This document shows, one piece after another, positions 47,650 to 57,268 of a stretch of DNA of 64,000 bases. Position numbers and translations under genes: made by a program. Location: contig CAVSDB010000001.1 of assembly GCA_963726755.1 (NCBI GenBank), positions 620,001 to 684,000 of the forward strand, read 5' to 3'. Positions within the stretch are counted from its first letter, which is position 1. Each line of letters begins with the position of its first letter. The notes beneath the pieces are model-generated. The model searched no databases and was not told the origin of the DNA. It saw only the letters and a program-made list of their open reading frames with translations. Source of the DNA: DATKIY01 sp963726755. GTDB lineage: Bacteria; Actinomycetota; Actinomycetes; JAHEKZ01.

Positions 47650-49347
47650 ATGAGCGAGCAGACCCCCTCAACATCCAGCCCCAAATATTCTCCGACGCCA
47701 CGCGTCGGTCTTACTGACCGCACGTGGCCAGAACGCACGATGACTGCACCCCCCATCTGGTGCTCGGTCGATTTGCGCGACGGCAACCAGGCGCTCATCG
47801 ACCCAATGAGCCCGGCCCGCAAGCGGCAGATGTTCGACCTGCTGGTGCGCATGGGATACAAGGAGATCGAGGTCGGCTTCCCGTCGGCGTCCCAAACCGA
47901 TTTCGACTTCGTTCGGGAATTGATCGAGCAGGACCTCATTCCCGATGACGTCACCATTCAAGTACTGACGCAGGCGCGTGAACACCTGATCGAACGTACC
48001 TACGAGTCGATTAAGGGTGCATCGCGCGCCATCGTTCACCTGTACAACTCGACGTCGACGCTCCAGCGTCGAGTGGTGTTCGGACTAGATCGTGACGGCA
48101 TCAAGGACATCGCAGTCCAGGGTGCTCGCATTTGCCAGAAGTTCGAGGAGACGGTCCCCGGCACTGACGTGTTCTACGAGTATTCGCCGGAGTCCTTCAC
48201 TGGCACCGAACTCGACTACGCGGCCGAAGTCTGCAACGCGGTCAATGAGATCTGGCAGCCATCGCTGGATCGCAAGGTCATCATCAATCTGCCGGCGACC
48301 GTTGAGATGTCGACCCCGAACATCTACGCCGACCAGATTGAATGGATGCACCGACACCTGGCCAACCGTGAATCGGTCATCTTGTCGCTGCACCCGCACA
48401 ACGACCGAGGCACGGCGGTTGCCGCCGCTGAGTTGGGTTACTTGGCCGGCGCAGATCGCATCGAGGGCACGCTGTTCGGCAACGGTGAGCGAACCGGCAA
48501 CGTCTGCCTGGTCACGCTCGGATTGAACCTATTCAGCCAAGGCATCGATCCGGGTATCGACTTCTCAGATATCGACGAGATTCGACGCACCGTCGAGTAC
48601 GCCAACCAGCTGCCCGTACATCCGCGTCACCCTTACGGTGGCGATCTGGTCTACACCGCGTTCTCTGGTTCTCACCAAGACGCGATCAAGAAGGGCTTTG
48701 ACGCGCTTGAAGCCGATGCGGCAGCCGCTGGCGTCACCGTCGACGACATTCCGTGGGCCGTTCCCTATCTACCGATCGATCCACGTGACGTGGGCCGGAC
48801 GTACGAAGCGGTTATTCGGGTCAACAGCCAGTCCGGCAAGGGTGGCGTCGCGTACATCATGAAGAGCGAACACCAACTCGAGTTACCCCGTCGGTTACAG
48901 ATCGAGTTCAGCCAGGTCGTGCAGGATCACACCGACGCTGAGGGCGGCGAGGTGATGCCCGACCAGATGTGGCAGATCTTCGAGCAGGAGTACTTGGCTA
49001 AGACCTCCCCGCTGCAACTCAATGACGTGCACACGTCGTCGGCCTCGGGCGAGAAGGATGCGCTCCGGGTCGGCCTTTACGTCAACGGTGAGCGCCAACA
49101 ACTCGAGGGTCACGGCAATGGTCCGATCGCGGCCTTCGTCGACGCCCTGGCATCCCTCGGCTACGACGTACGTGTCTTGGATTACGCCGAGCATGCGCTG
49201 TCGTCTGGTGGCGACGCCAAAGCGGCTGCCTACCTTGAGTGCGCCATCGACGGCACCGTCTTCTGGGGCGTCGGGGTCGACCCGAACATTGTGACCGCGA
49301 GCCTTAAGGCCGTGGTGAGCGCAGTGAATCGGGGCGCGAGCGTCTAG
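47650..49347 (+). CDS. leuA: 2-isopropylmalate synthase
   Basis: 565 residues, first committed enzyme of leucine synthesis (acetyl-CoA plus 2-ketoisovalerate). PIWCSVDLRDGNQALIDPM and LHPHNDRGTAVAAAELGY are the catalytic signatures. The C-terminal regulatory domain (about 440-565) is present. ATG 47650 has AGGAG 5 bases upstream; an in-frame ATG at 47635 does not. Expression is probably controlled by the leader peptide and hairpin upstream. Confidence 0.96.
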   Translation: MSEQTPSTSSPKYSPTPRVGLTDRTWPERTMTAPPIWCSVDLRDGNQALIDPMSPARKRQMFDLLVRMGYKEIEVGFPSASQTDFDFVRELIEQDLIPDDVTIQVLTQAREHLIERTYESIKGASRAIVHLYNSTSTLQRRVVFGLDRDGIKDIAVQGARICQKFEETVPGTDVFYEYSPESFTGTELDYAAEVCNAVNEIWQPSLDRKVIINLPATVEMSTPNIYADQIEWMHRHLANRESVILSLHPHNDRGTAVAAAELGYLAGADRIEGTLFGNGERTGNVCLVTLGLNLFSQGIDPGIDFSDIDEIRRTVEYANQLPVHPRHPYGGDLVYTAFSGSHQDAIKKGFDALEADAAAAGVTVDDIPWAVPYLPIDPRDVGRTYEAVIRVNSQSGKGGVAYIMKSEHQLELPRRLQIEFSQVVQDHTDAEGGEVMPDQMWQIFEQEYLAKTSPLQLNDVHTSSASGEKDALRVGLYVNGERQQLEGHGNGPIAAFVDALASLGYDVRVLDYAEHALSSGGDAKAAAYLECAIDGTVFWGVGVDPNIVTASLKAVVSAVNRGASV

Positions 49348-49406
49348 GCTGCTCACTGGGAATTGAGCGGCGTAGTAAGGCGTCGCCGGAGCAGAAGGGC
49401 AGTGCC

Positions 49407-49991
49407 GTGAGTTCGACTGACACAGGCATCGGTGAGGCTGAGGCGAAGGTCGCGCTGACCAAGATGTCGCACCTTTGGTGGATCTGGCTGGTGGCTGGCA
49501 TCGTGTGGTTTGCCTTATCGCTGGTCATCCTGCAATTCGACGACCGGTCGATTAAGACGATCGGTGTGCTGATCGGTTGCCTCTTCCTGCTCACGGGCCT
49601 CGAACAGTTTGTCTTCGCTGGGCTCTCGACCGGCGGCATGCGCATTTTTTGGGCCATCTTCGGTGCCCTGTTTGTCATTGGTGGCTTCATTGCCATCTTC
49701 GATCCAGCCAATACCTTCACCGCTGTTGCTGACGTGTTGGGCTTCTTGTTCCTCTTGGTCGGAATCTTCTGGATCATCGAGGCACTGACAACCAAGGCGG
49801 CTAACTCGCTGTGGTGGCTGGGGTTGATTTCCGGCATCTTCATGGTCCTGCTGGCCTACTGGACCAGCGCCCAGACGTTCACGACGAAGGCCTACATGCT
49901 GCTGGTATTCGCCGGCATTTGGGCGATGCTGCACGGGATTACCGACATCGTCAAAGCGTTCATGGTTCGGTCGCTGCGCAACGTCGCCTAA
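49407..49991 (+). CDS. DUF308/HdeD-like membrane protein
   Basis: 194 residues, six membrane spans: WIWLVAGIVWFALSLVIL, IGVLIGCLFLLTGLEQFVF, IFWAIFGALFVIGGFIAIF, VLGFLFLLVGIFWIIEAL, WLGLISGIFMVLLAYW and AGIWAMLHGITDIVKAF. The repeated pattern of paired helices is typical of the acid-resistance HdeD/DUF308 group. Function unknown here. Confidence 0.75.
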   Translation: MSSTDTGIGEAEAKVALTKMSHLWWIWLVAGIVWFALSLVILQFDDRSIKTIGVLIGCLFLLTGLEQFVFAGLSTGGMRIFWAIFGALFVIGGFIAIFDPANTFTAVADVLGFLFLLVGIFWIIEALTTKAANSLWWLGLISGIFMVLLAYWTSAQTFTTKAYMLLVFAGIWAMLHGITDIVKAFMVRSLRNVA

Positions 49992-50084
49992 CCCATCTCA
50001 TAACGGTTCTGCGGCGTTCGTTGACAGCCGTCGGGGCGGCTGGTCGGATGAGGATCCCTGGTCCGCCACCGACATGAGGTCTCG

Positions 50085-52622
50085 ATGCGTCTGCCTGCTG
50101 TTGCCGTTGCTACTGCCCTAGCTCTCCCACTCGCACTCGCGGTCGTACCAGTCGCATCGACCGCATCCGCGGGCTCCTCAGGACCTTCGGCGAAGGCGCA
50201 GGGCTGTGACCCGTTCACGAAGCCGGTCTATGCCGGCAACATCCCGAGTCCAAAGCACATGTTCGGTTTCGACTTCGGTGACCAGGAGGTCACGAACAAC
50301 CAGGCGTTGCGATACATGGTGGCGGCTGACGAGGCGAGCAAGCGGGTCCAGACTGGGCAGCTGGCGACGACGGCAATGGGTCGGCCGGTGAAGTACTCGA
50401 TCGTTGGGTCCCCCAAGGACGTCAATGCCGCGCAGCGGGCGGCGCGCATCCTGCGGAACCCCCAAACGTCGAAGAAGAAAGCCGCGAAGGTGGCCGCACA
50501 TGCGCCAGCCATCGCGTTTGACATCGCCAACGTTCACGGCAACGAGCCGAGCGGGGCCGATGCCGCCCTCCGCGTCCTCCGCGACGTTGCAGACCGGACC
50601 GACTGCGCGGGACGTCAGGTCCGCAAGAATGTCGTCACCATCGTTGTGCCGATCCAGAACCCGGACGGACGCTGGATGGGGTACCGCCGCAACTCGTACG
50701 GCTTCGACATGAACCGCGACTGGTTCGCTCGCACGCAGGCTGAGACCGACGGCAAAGTCCAACTGATGCGCAAGTACCCGCCGGTGCTGGACATCGACGA
50801 TCACGAAATGGGAAGCAAAGGCTTCTTCTTCCCGCCCGACGCTGACCCCGTGTACCACGAAATCGCCGACCGCTCGATCGACTGGATCAACAACCTGTAC
50901 GGCGCGTCTATGGCCGATGAGTTCGACTCGCGCGGTCTTCGCTACTTCAACTACCACACCTACGACATGTTCTACATCGGCTACGGGGACACCGTGCCGA
51001 CCGAAGGTTTCTTGAGCGCAGGCATGACGTTCGAGAAGGACGGCTACGACCCGGTCGGCCAGCGTGTCCGGCAGCAGTACATCGCCGTGTGGACCTCCAT
51101 CTCCGCGCTCGCGACCCACAAGACCAAAGTGCTCAAGCAGTGGGCGGGTGCGTATCGGAAGGCGTACAACGAAGGACTGCACGGAATTCTCGAGCCAAAC
51201 AAGGTATTCGAGCCGGGCAACACCGTGCAAGAGCGCGTCCCCAAGGGCAAAGTCCGCAACTACTTCATCCTGCCTTCGAAGCAGAAGGCGGCAGAAGTCC
51301 AGTCTCTAGTGAGGCGACTGCAGCGGATGGACGTCGACGTCCGTCGACTGACTGCACCGCTCAACGTCAAAGACTTCCACGCCTACGGTTCCCACGGTTC
51401 CCGTGCCACGACGCTGCCTCGCGGCACGTACTGGATCACGATGGCTCAGGCACAGAAGCACTGGATCCAGGCAATGATGAACGAGGACACCTACTCCCCG
51501 TTCCCGTACTTCTACGACGTGACGGCGTGGAGCAACCCGCTGTTGTTCAACGTCGCTGGTGGACGATCCGGCAAGACTGTGCACCCGAAGTCGGTGGCAG
51601 TTCCGCAGTTGGGAATCCCGAACCCTCCCGGAGACGGAGCGCATTCGCCCAACGTCGGAATTTGGTATCTCGACCCAGTGAGTACGACGTCATACGAGTC
51701 AGAAGGCTGGATGCGCTGGCTCTACGAGAACAAGTGGTACCTGCCCTACCAGTTGGTGCAAAGTGATCGAATCAAGTTGGGCAGCCTGCGCGGCCTTGAT
51801 GTGCTGGTCGCTCCGAGCGGGTACGCACCTAAGGCGTGGTCGCTGCTCGGTGAGCGGGGTCGCAAGAAGCTCAAGCACTGGGTGGCCAACGGTGGACGCC
51901 TCATCACGATGGGCGGCAGTACCGAACTGGCAGCGCACCTGGGACTGACGACCGCGCGGCTCAAGTCGCCGACCTCAGACGTTCCTGGATCGTTGATCCA
52001 CGCGAAGGTAAACCCCGGTCCGCTGTCGCGTGGCGTCGGCGACAATGTCTGGAGCTTCTACGAGTACGACAACGTGATGCACGCCGCGAAGAAGGACGTT
52101 GCGGTGAGCTTCCCGTCCGCCAAGGGCAAGATGTGGCAGATCTCGGGCTTCTCTCGCGGGGCTCGTGAACTGGCTGGCACGGCGGTTGTTGTCGACGAGC
52201 GGTTCGGCCAAGGGCGCGTCGTCTCGTTCGCCGCTGACCCGAACTACCGCGGGTACACCGACGGCACTCAAAAGATTCTCTGGAACGCGATTTACGGCGG
52301 GAACCCGGACTTTGCCGGGCTGCGCAGTACGGCAGGGCAACCCTCGCTCGATGTTCAACGAGCCAGGGCTGCGCGAGCGGCAACGCAGTTACGGTCGTAC
52401 GCCAACAAGATGGTCATCACAGCGCAGGCCTCGGCTAGCAGCGACATCGCGAATGTGATCGCCAGTTATGGCAGGCCTTCGCAGCAGGTTTCGCTGGGTC
52501 ATGGTCTGGTCCAGTATCTGGTCAGAACCGGTTCGGCCGAGGAGAGCAGGTTCGCGGCTGCGCTGGCTCAAGACCTCGAAGCAATGGGGCCTTCGGTCGT
52601 AGCACTCCGGGTCCCGTCGTAA
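50085..52622 (+). CDS. Secreted M14 family zinc carboxypeptidase
   Basis: 845 residues. Signal peptide (RLPAVAVATALALPLALAVV...ASTASA, residues 1-28). The M14 domain (about 65-350) has the zinc pair in NVHGNEPSG, the substrate-binding NPDGR, DIDDHEMG and MTFEKDG, whose glutamate fits the catalytic position. The C-terminal half has a GATase-like LDVLVAPSGYAP segment, as in large secreted M14 enzymes. Exported peptidase for external peptides or cell-wall material. Confidence 0.87.
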   Translation: MRLPAVAVATALALPLALAVVPVASTASAGSSGPSAKAQGCDPFTKPVYAGNIPSPKHMFGFDFGDQEVTNNQALRYMVAADEASKRVQTGQLATTAMGRPVKYSIVGSPKDVNAAQRAARILRNPQTSKKKAAKVAAHAPAIAFDIANVHGNEPSGADAALRVLRDVADRTDCAGRQVRKNVVTIVVPIQNPDGRWMGYRRNSYGFDMNRDWFARTQAETDGKVQLMRKYPPVLDIDDHEMGSKGFFFPPDADPVYHEIADRSIDWINNLYGASMADEFDSRGLRYFNYHTYDMFYIGYGDTVPTEGFLSAGMTFEKDGYDPVGQRVRQQYIAVWTSISALATHKTKVLKQWAGAYRKAYNEGLHGILEPNKVFEPGNTVQERVPKGKVRNYFILPSKQKAAEVQSLVRRLQRMDVDVRRLTAPLNVKDFHAYGSHGSRATTLPRGTYWITMAQAQKHWIQAMMNEDTYSPFPYFYDVTAWSNPLLFNVAGGRSGKTVHPKSVAVPQLGIPNPPGDGAHSPNVGIWYLDPVSTTSYESEGWMRWLYENKWYLPYQLVQSDRIKLGSLRGLDVLVAPSGYAPKAWSLLGERGRKKLKHWVANGGRLITMGGSTELAAHLGLTTARLKSPTSDVPGSLIHAKVNPGPLSRGVGDNVWSFYEYDNVMHAAKKDVAVSFPSAKGKMWQISGFSRGARELAGTAVVVDERFGQGRVVSFAADPNYRGYTDGTQKILWNAIYGGNPDFAGLRSTAGQPSLDVQRARAARAATQLRSYANKMVITAQASASSDIANVIASYGRPSQQVSLGHGLVQYLVRTGSAEESRFAAALAQDLEAMGPSVVALRVPS

Positions 52623-52684
52623 TCTTCACCGGCTGACCGGGCCAGGTGACGACGTTCACCTGGTCGGTAGTGGAGAATCGACCG

Positions 52685-53416
52685 GTGAGCTTGTACCGGG
52701 ACGAGGGCGTAGTGCTGCGGACCCAGAAACTGGGCGAGGCTGACCGCATCATTACTGTCCTCACCCGGAGTCAGGGCCGAGTGCGGGCCGTGGCCAAGGG
52801 GGTACGTAGGACCAGTTCGAAGTTCGGCGCCCGGTTGGAGCCGTTCGGTCACATCGACGTGCAGTTCCACACCGGGCGTTCGCTCGACATCGTGACGCAG
52901 GTCGAGTCGCTGGAATCGTACGGCGCCCTGATCGCTGGCGACTATGAGCGGTATACCGCTGGCACCGCGATGCTTGAGACTGCGGAGCGGCTTACCGACG
53001 TCGAGAAGGAACCATCGGTCCAGCAGTACTTGTTGTTGGTCGGGGCATTACGAGCGCTCGCCGCGGGAGAACACGACCCATCGTCGGTTCTCGACGCATA
53101 CCTGCTGCGCTCACTCGCTGTCGCGGGGTACGCGGCCAATCTCGACACTTGCTCAAAATGTGGCGCGCCTGGTCCGCACCGATGGTTTTCGGTCGGCGGC
53201 GGTGGTTCGGTGTGTTCGGACGATCGTCCACCGGGATCAGTCACCGTCGCTCCTGAGGTACTAGAAGTCTTGGGCGGTTTGTTGTCAGGAGACTGGGCTG
53301 TGGTCGAAGCGGCTGACATGCGTCATCGTCGTACAGCAAGCGGTGTCGTTGCGGCGTACCTGCAGTGGCACCTTGAGCGCGGACTGCGTTCCTTGCGGTT
53401 GGTCGAGCGTTCATGA
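52685..53416 (+). CDS. recO: DNA repair protein RecO
   Basis: 243 residues. OB-fold N-terminus SLYRDEGVVLRTQKLGEADRI, VRAVAKGVRRTSSKFGARLEPF, and a C-terminal zinc finger begun by CSKCGAPG. Loads RecA with RecR. GTG 52685 gives the standard N-terminus; the frame is open upstream. The stop overlaps uppS (ATGA), the usual recO-uppS pair. Confidence 0.95.
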   Translation: MSLYRDEGVVLRTQKLGEADRIITVLTRSQGRVRAVAKGVRRTSSKFGARLEPFGHIDVQFHTGRSLDIVTQVESLESYGALIAGDYERYTAGTAMLETAERLTDVEKEPSVQQYLLLVGALRALAAGEHDPSSVLDAYLLRSLAVAGYAANLDTCSKCGAPGPHRWFSVGGGGSVCSDDRPPGSVTVAPEVLEVLGGLLSGDWAVVEAADMRHRRTASGVVAAYLQWHLERGLRSLRLVERS

Positions 53417-54234
53417 GCAAGCGCACGGTTCGTCCTCCCCGAGAGCACAGCAGCGGGATTGGTCCGCCCGCTATCCCCGCAGACCAGGTGCCGCGACACG
53501 TCGCGGTCGTGATGGACGGCAACGGTCGATGGGCGAAAGCCCGAGGCTTGCCGCGCACCGAAGGTCACAAGGCTGGCGAGGCTGCGCTGTTTGACGTCGT
53601 CGAAGGCGCCATCGAACTCGGTGTGAAGTACGTGTCGGCCTACGCCTTCAGTACCGAGAACTGGAAGCGATCCCCTGAAGAGGTGCGCTTCCTCATGGGC
53701 TTCAACCGTGACGTCATTCGTCGGCGTCGCGATGAGATGCATGAGATGGGCGTTCGGGTTCGTTGGGCGGGACGGCGTCGCAAGTTGTGGCGCAGCGTCG
53801 TCAAGGAACTCGAAGAGGCTGAGCGGCTAACCGATAAGAACAACGTGCTGACGCTGACGATGTGCGTCAACTATGGCGGTCGCGCAGAGATTGCTGACGC
53901 AGCCGCTTCAATCGCATGGGCTGTCGCCGAGGGCCGGATCGATCCCGATCGTATTGATGAGCGAACGATTGCGCGTTACCTCGACGAACCTCAGCTTCCT
54001 GACGTCGATCTCTTCATTCGCAGCTCAGGGGAGCAACGAATCTCGAACTTCATGTTGTGGCAATCGGCTTACGCCGAACTGGTTTTCTTGGATGCGCTGT
54101 GGCCGGATGTAGATCGACGCCACTTGTGGTGGGCCGCCGAGCAGTACGCAGCACGCGATCGCCGTTACGGCGGTGCGCTCCCGAATACCCCAGAGCCAGT
54201 GGCGCTCCCTTCGGTCACAGAAGTCCGTCACTGA
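53413..54234 (+). CDS. uppS: Isoprenyl (undecaprenyl/decaprenyl) diphosphate synthase
   Basis: 273 residues, cis-prenyltransferase. HVAVVMDGNGRWAKARGLPRTEGH holds the catalytic aspartate; YAFSTENWKRSPEEV and DLFIRSSGEQRISNFMLWQSAYAE are family blocks. Makes the lipid carrier for cell-wall precursors; chain length cannot be read from sequence alone. Confidence 0.96.
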   Translation: MSKRTVRPPREHSSGIGPPAIPADQVPRHVAVVMDGNGRWAKARGLPRTEGHKAGEAALFDVVEGAIELGVKYVSAYAFSTENWKRSPEEVRFLMGFNRDVIRRRRDEMHEMGVRVRWAGRRRKLWRSVVKELEEAERLTDKNNVLTLTMCVNYGGRAEIADAAASIAWAVAEGRIDPDRIDERTIARYLDEPQLPDVDLFIRSSGEQRISNFMLWQSAYAELVFLDALWPDVDRRHLWWAAEQYAARDRRYGGALPNTPEPVALPSVTEVRH

Positions 54235-54353
54235 CTCATCTAAGTTCGAGTTTCGCCTTATTTTGTCTGGGGAAACTGTCAGAGGTGGCGGGTAGTTTCG
54301 TCGTATGACGATGACTTCAGAGTTACCTACGAAACAGAGCTTGTTCCCGTCGG

Positions 54354-55679
54354 TTGATCGCGTCGGAGATGGATGCGGTGGTCGACCGGTTGCATGAGGT
54401 GGATCTTGATCGCCTCGAGGCGGCGATTAGTGCCGGTGCGGCCAGGATCGCGGCGTTGCAGTGCAAGTGGTTGCTACTGCTTGGGGAGTTCGTGGCCCGG
54501 GAGGGGTTTGATCGTTGGGGGATGACCCCGGAGGCGTGGTTGTCGTGGCGGTGCGGCATGGACCGCACCACCGCCCGCGAGCACATTCGGGTGGCTTCGT
54601 CGCTTCGTGAGCTGCCCCAAACCGCTCAGGCGTTCGGTACCGGAAGACTCACCTACAGCAAAGTCCGATCTATCGCCAGGGTCGCTACCGCAGCCGATGA
54701 GCAGGACTGGGTGGACACCGCGATCGCTTGTCCCGCCTCTCACTTGTCCCGGTTGGTGTCGCAGGTCCGAACCGCCACCCGCCAAGATGAGCAGAAGGTG
54801 GAGCCGCTCCGCTCGCTGACCTGGCGGTGGGACTCCGACGGGATGCTGGTCGGTTCGTTCCGCTTAGCCGCTGATGAAGGGGCGGCGTTCATCGCACAAA
54901 TCCAGCAAACCCAACAAGACCTGTGTCCACAGCCTGTGGAGGCCGCGGCCTCCACAGGCCAGCTGGAAGTTGTGGATCCCGCGGGATCCACAACCCCCGA
55001 ACCGGTGGATGCGCTGCTGACGTTGGTCCATGGTTCGGCCACCACCACCGAGCCGACAGGTTTGGTGTCCAGTACCCAACCCGAGGTTGTCCTCCATGTG
55101 ACGGTGGGTGATTTGGCTTCGCAACACCCGGCCCGCCGTCACTTGTCCAACGATCAGTCGGTGGGACCGGCGGCAGCACGACGGTTGGCGTGTGACCCGA
55201 TCCTGACCGCACTGCTGCACGACGAAACTGGTCGAGTCATCGATGTGGGACGCCGCCACCGTCTGGTCACCAAAACCTTGCGCCGGGCGGTCTACGAACG
55301 CGACGGTGGCCGGTGCACCTTCCCCGGCTGTGACAACAACCGCTGGCTCGACGTCCACCACGTGATCCACTGGGAAGACGGCGGCCGCACCGATCTAGAC
55401 AATTTGTTGCTGCTGTGCGGCACCCACCACCGAGCCCACCACAACGACGTGTTCACCATCCGCATGGTCAACGGCACCCCGGTCTTCGAAACCGCCGGTC
55501 AGCTGCTGCTCCACCCCGCACCCACCCTGCGAGCCCTACCCGCACCACCGGGAGATCTACTCACCCACCAAACAACCAACCTCGGACCCGTCGAAGGCCA
55601 CTGGGACGGTGAACCCATCGACCACGACTGGGCCGTCGCCTGCCTCGCCCAAAACTCGATGAAATATCGGGCCTCGTAG
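54354..55679 (+). CDS. DUF222 / HNH endonuclease (13E12 repeat family)
   Basis: About 440 residues. The DUF222 N-terminal region (EFVAREGFDRWGMTPEAWLSWRCGMDRTTAREHI) is followed by a variable hinge and a C-terminal HNH nuclease (YERDGGRCTFPGCDNNRWLDVHHVIHWEDGGRTDLDNLLLLC). This family occurs in many copies in mycobacteria (REP13E12), where copies can serve as prophage attachment sites. Start uncertain: TTG 54354 or ATG 54369; an ATG at 54305 with a ribosome-like spacing is in another frame. The hinge is encoded by two long DNA palindromes. Confidence 0.85.
   Translation: MIASEMDAVVDRLHEVDLDRLEAAISAGAARIAALQCKWLLLLGEFVAREGFDRWGMTPEAWLSWRCGMDRTTAREHIRVASSLRELPQTAQAFGTGRLTYSKVRSIARVATAADEQDWVDTAIACPASHLSRLVSQVRTATRQDEQKVEPLRSLTWRWDSDGMLVGSFRLAADEGAAFIAQIQQTQQDLCPQPVEAAASTGQLEVVDPAGSTTPEPVDALLTLVHGSATTTEPTGLVSSTQPEVVLHVTVGDLASQHPARRHLSNDQSVGPAAARRLACDPILTALLHDETGRVIDVGRRHRLVTKTLRRAVYERDGGRCTFPGCDNNRWLDVHHVIHWEDGGRTDLDNLLLLCGTHHRAHHNDVFTIRMVNGTPVFETAGQLLLHPAPTLRALPAPPGDLLTHQTTNLGPVEGHWDGEPIDHDWAVACLAQNSMKYRAS
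54932..54994. repeat. Twin perfect palindromes (28 and 26 bp) inside the DUF222/HNH gene
   Basis: 54932-54959 and 54969-54994 are each exact palindromes, centred on GGCCGCGGCC and CCCGCGGG and separated by 9 bases. They share the GTGGA...TCCAC outline. They fall in the hinge between the DUF222 and HNH domains. Confidence 0.9.
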
Positions 55680-55684
55680 GGGAA

Positions 55685-56092
55685 CTAGCCCTTGCTGCAC
55701 GTTGCGCAGAGACCGAAGATCTCGACGGTGTGACTGACATCGCTGAATCCGTGCTTAGCGCCGACCTGTTCGGCCCACTCCTCGACTGCGGGACCTTCTA
55801 CCTCGACGGTGCGTCCACACCGTCGACAGACCAAGTGATGGTGATGGGCGTCGGTCTGACAGCGGCGATAGACCGATTCGCCGTCAGGGGTCCGCAGGAC
55901 GTCAACTTCGCCGACGTCCGCCAGCGCTTGCAGCGTGCGGTAGACGGTGGTGAGGCCGACGGCTGCGCCTTGGTCGCGCAACATCGCGTGGAGGTCTTGC
56001 GCGCTTTTGAAGTCGTCGTTGGTTGCCAGAGCTGCCGTGACCGCTGCCCGTTGTCGCGTCGAGCGTTGACCCAGCCCAGATTGGCTACTCAT
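55685..56092 (-). CDS. zur: Zinc uptake regulator Zur (Fur family)
   Basis: 135 residues. Winged-helix with TTVYRTLQALADVGEVD, metal sites AHHHHLVCRRCGRTVEVEGP and a C-terminal CATC. Zn-dependent repressor of zinc uptake. Its ATG lies inside the end of the ArsR/SmtB gene (8-base overlap), giving the smtB-zur operon known from Mycobacterium. Six bases from the convergent HNH gene stop. Confidence 0.92.
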   Translation of the reverse strand: MSSQSGLGQRSTRQRAAVTAALATNDDFKSAQDLHAMLRDQGAAVGLTTVYRTLQALADVGEVDVLRTPDGESVYRRCQTDAHHHHLVCRRCGRTVEVEGPAVEEWAEQVGAKHGFSDVSHTVEIFGLCATCSKG

Positions 56093-56399
56093 GATCGTGC
56101 ACGTGGACTTCCTGCGCGTGATGAACAGCGTCCTGGACGATGTGCGCCACGTGTTCGTCAGTGAGTCGGTACGCAACCTCGCGACCGCGGCGCACCCCTT
56201 CGACCAAGTCGGCGCCTCGTAGCACGCGCAGGTGCTGACTGATCAGTGGTTGAGGGAGGTTGAGGGTCTCGACTAGCTCATGAACGCATCGTTCCTGGAC
56301 GGCGAGTTCGGCAACCAACGCGACTCTCACCGGGGAGGCGAGTGCTCTGAACAACTCGCCGGCTTCGGCGTATCCCGTGCCGAGCTGCGGCTCACTCAT
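56085..56399 (-). CDS. smtB: ArsR/SmtB family zinc-sensing repressor
   Basis: 104 residues. Helix-turn-helix LPQPLISQHLRVLRGADLVEG. The C-terminal HHAQEVHVHDHE is a histidine cluster suited to the alpha5-type zinc site. In mycobacteria the homologue releases DNA when zinc is high and controls zur with it. A 7-8-7 inverted repeat covers its start codon. Confidence 0.9.
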   Translation of the reverse strand: MSEPQLGTGYAEAGELFRALASPVRVALVAELAVQERCVHELVETLNLPQPLISQHLRVLRGADLVEGVRRGREVAYRLTDEHVAHIVQDAVHHAQEVHVHDHE

Positions 56400-56418
56400 A
56401 TGCGTAAATTAGCATATG
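56397..56418 (-). promoter_or_regulatory. smtB operator and leaderless promoter
   Basis: CATATGC and GCATATG form a perfect inverted repeat with an 8-base spacer, overlapping the smtB ATG (56397-56399). On the minus strand TAATTT occupies -12 to -7 relative to that ATG, so transcription can begin at the A of ATG. The repressor would then cover its own promoter and start codon. Confidence 0.65.
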
Positions 56419-56438
56419 CGAATAGGTGCGCTGGCCAG

Positions 56439-57266
56439 TCATGTGGCCGCGGTCCTGCGAACTCGATGCACGACGCTGGTACCGATTGCGGTCACGGCGA
56501 ACAACGCGATGGCAACCAACACGATGGATCCGCCAGACGGAGTGTTGGTGTAGTACGACGACGTCACACCGGTGACGGCACAGACCAGACCAATTCCAAG
56601 CGACATGACGAACGTGCTGCGAAAACTGCCTGCAACGAGTTGCGCGGTGGCAACCGGAACCACCATCAACGCGCTGATCAGCAGCAGTCCGACGACGCGC
56701 ATGGCGACCACGACGGTCGTGGCGGTCATCACTGCTAGCAAGAGATTCAGGAACAGCACCGGCATTCCGCTGGCGCGGGCGTACTCCTCGTCGTTGCTCA
56801 CCGCGAATAGGTGTCTCGAAAAACCGATCGTGATGAGCAAGATGACTGCCGACAATGTCGCGAACGCCGTGAGGTCGCTTGCGCTTGTCGTTGTGATGGC
56901 ACCGAATAGGTACTGATTCAACGTTGCCGCGGTGCCGCCGGGTGTCTTGGAGATCAGAACGACACCGCCGGCGATGCCCCCGTAGAACATGATCGCGAGT
57001 GCGAGATCACTTGTGGTCTTCCCCTTGCCCCGGAGCAACTCGATCGTGACGGCGCCGGCGGCGGCCACGAGTAGCGCAACGAACACCGGTGCGCGACCAA
57101 GTAAGAGCCCAAGAGCGACACCGGTCAGTGCGACGTGCCCCATGCCGTCACCCATGAGCGCCAGCCGGCGCTGGACGAGGAAGATGCCAACCGACGGCGC
57201 GGCAAAACCCACCAGAACCGCGGCCAGCAACGCTCGCTGCATGAAGTCGTACTGCAGGAATTCCAT
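56439..57266 (-). CDS. znuB: Zinc ABC transporter permease
   Basis: 275 residues, eight to nine membrane spans of the ABC-3 family: FLQYDFMQRALLAAVLVGF, QRRLALMGDGMGHVALTGVALG, and VVGLLLISALMVVPVATAQL. Channel of the ZnuABC importer. ATG 57266 starts 2 bases after the znuC stop. Confidence 0.93.
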   Translation of the reverse strand: MEFLQYDFMQRALLAAVLVGFAAPSVGIFLVQRRLALMGDGMGHVALTGVALGLLLGRAPVFVALLVAAAGAVTIELLRGKGKTTSDLALAIMFYGGIAGGVVLISKTPGGTAATLNQYLFGAITTTSASDLTAFATLSAVILLITIGFSRHLFAVSNDEEYARASGMPVLFLNLLLAVMTATTVVVAMRVVGLLLISALMVVPVATAQLVAGSFRSTFVMSLGIGLVCAVTGVTSSYYTNTPSGGSIVLVAIALFAVTAIGTSVVHRVRRTAAT

Positions 57267-57268
57267 GG

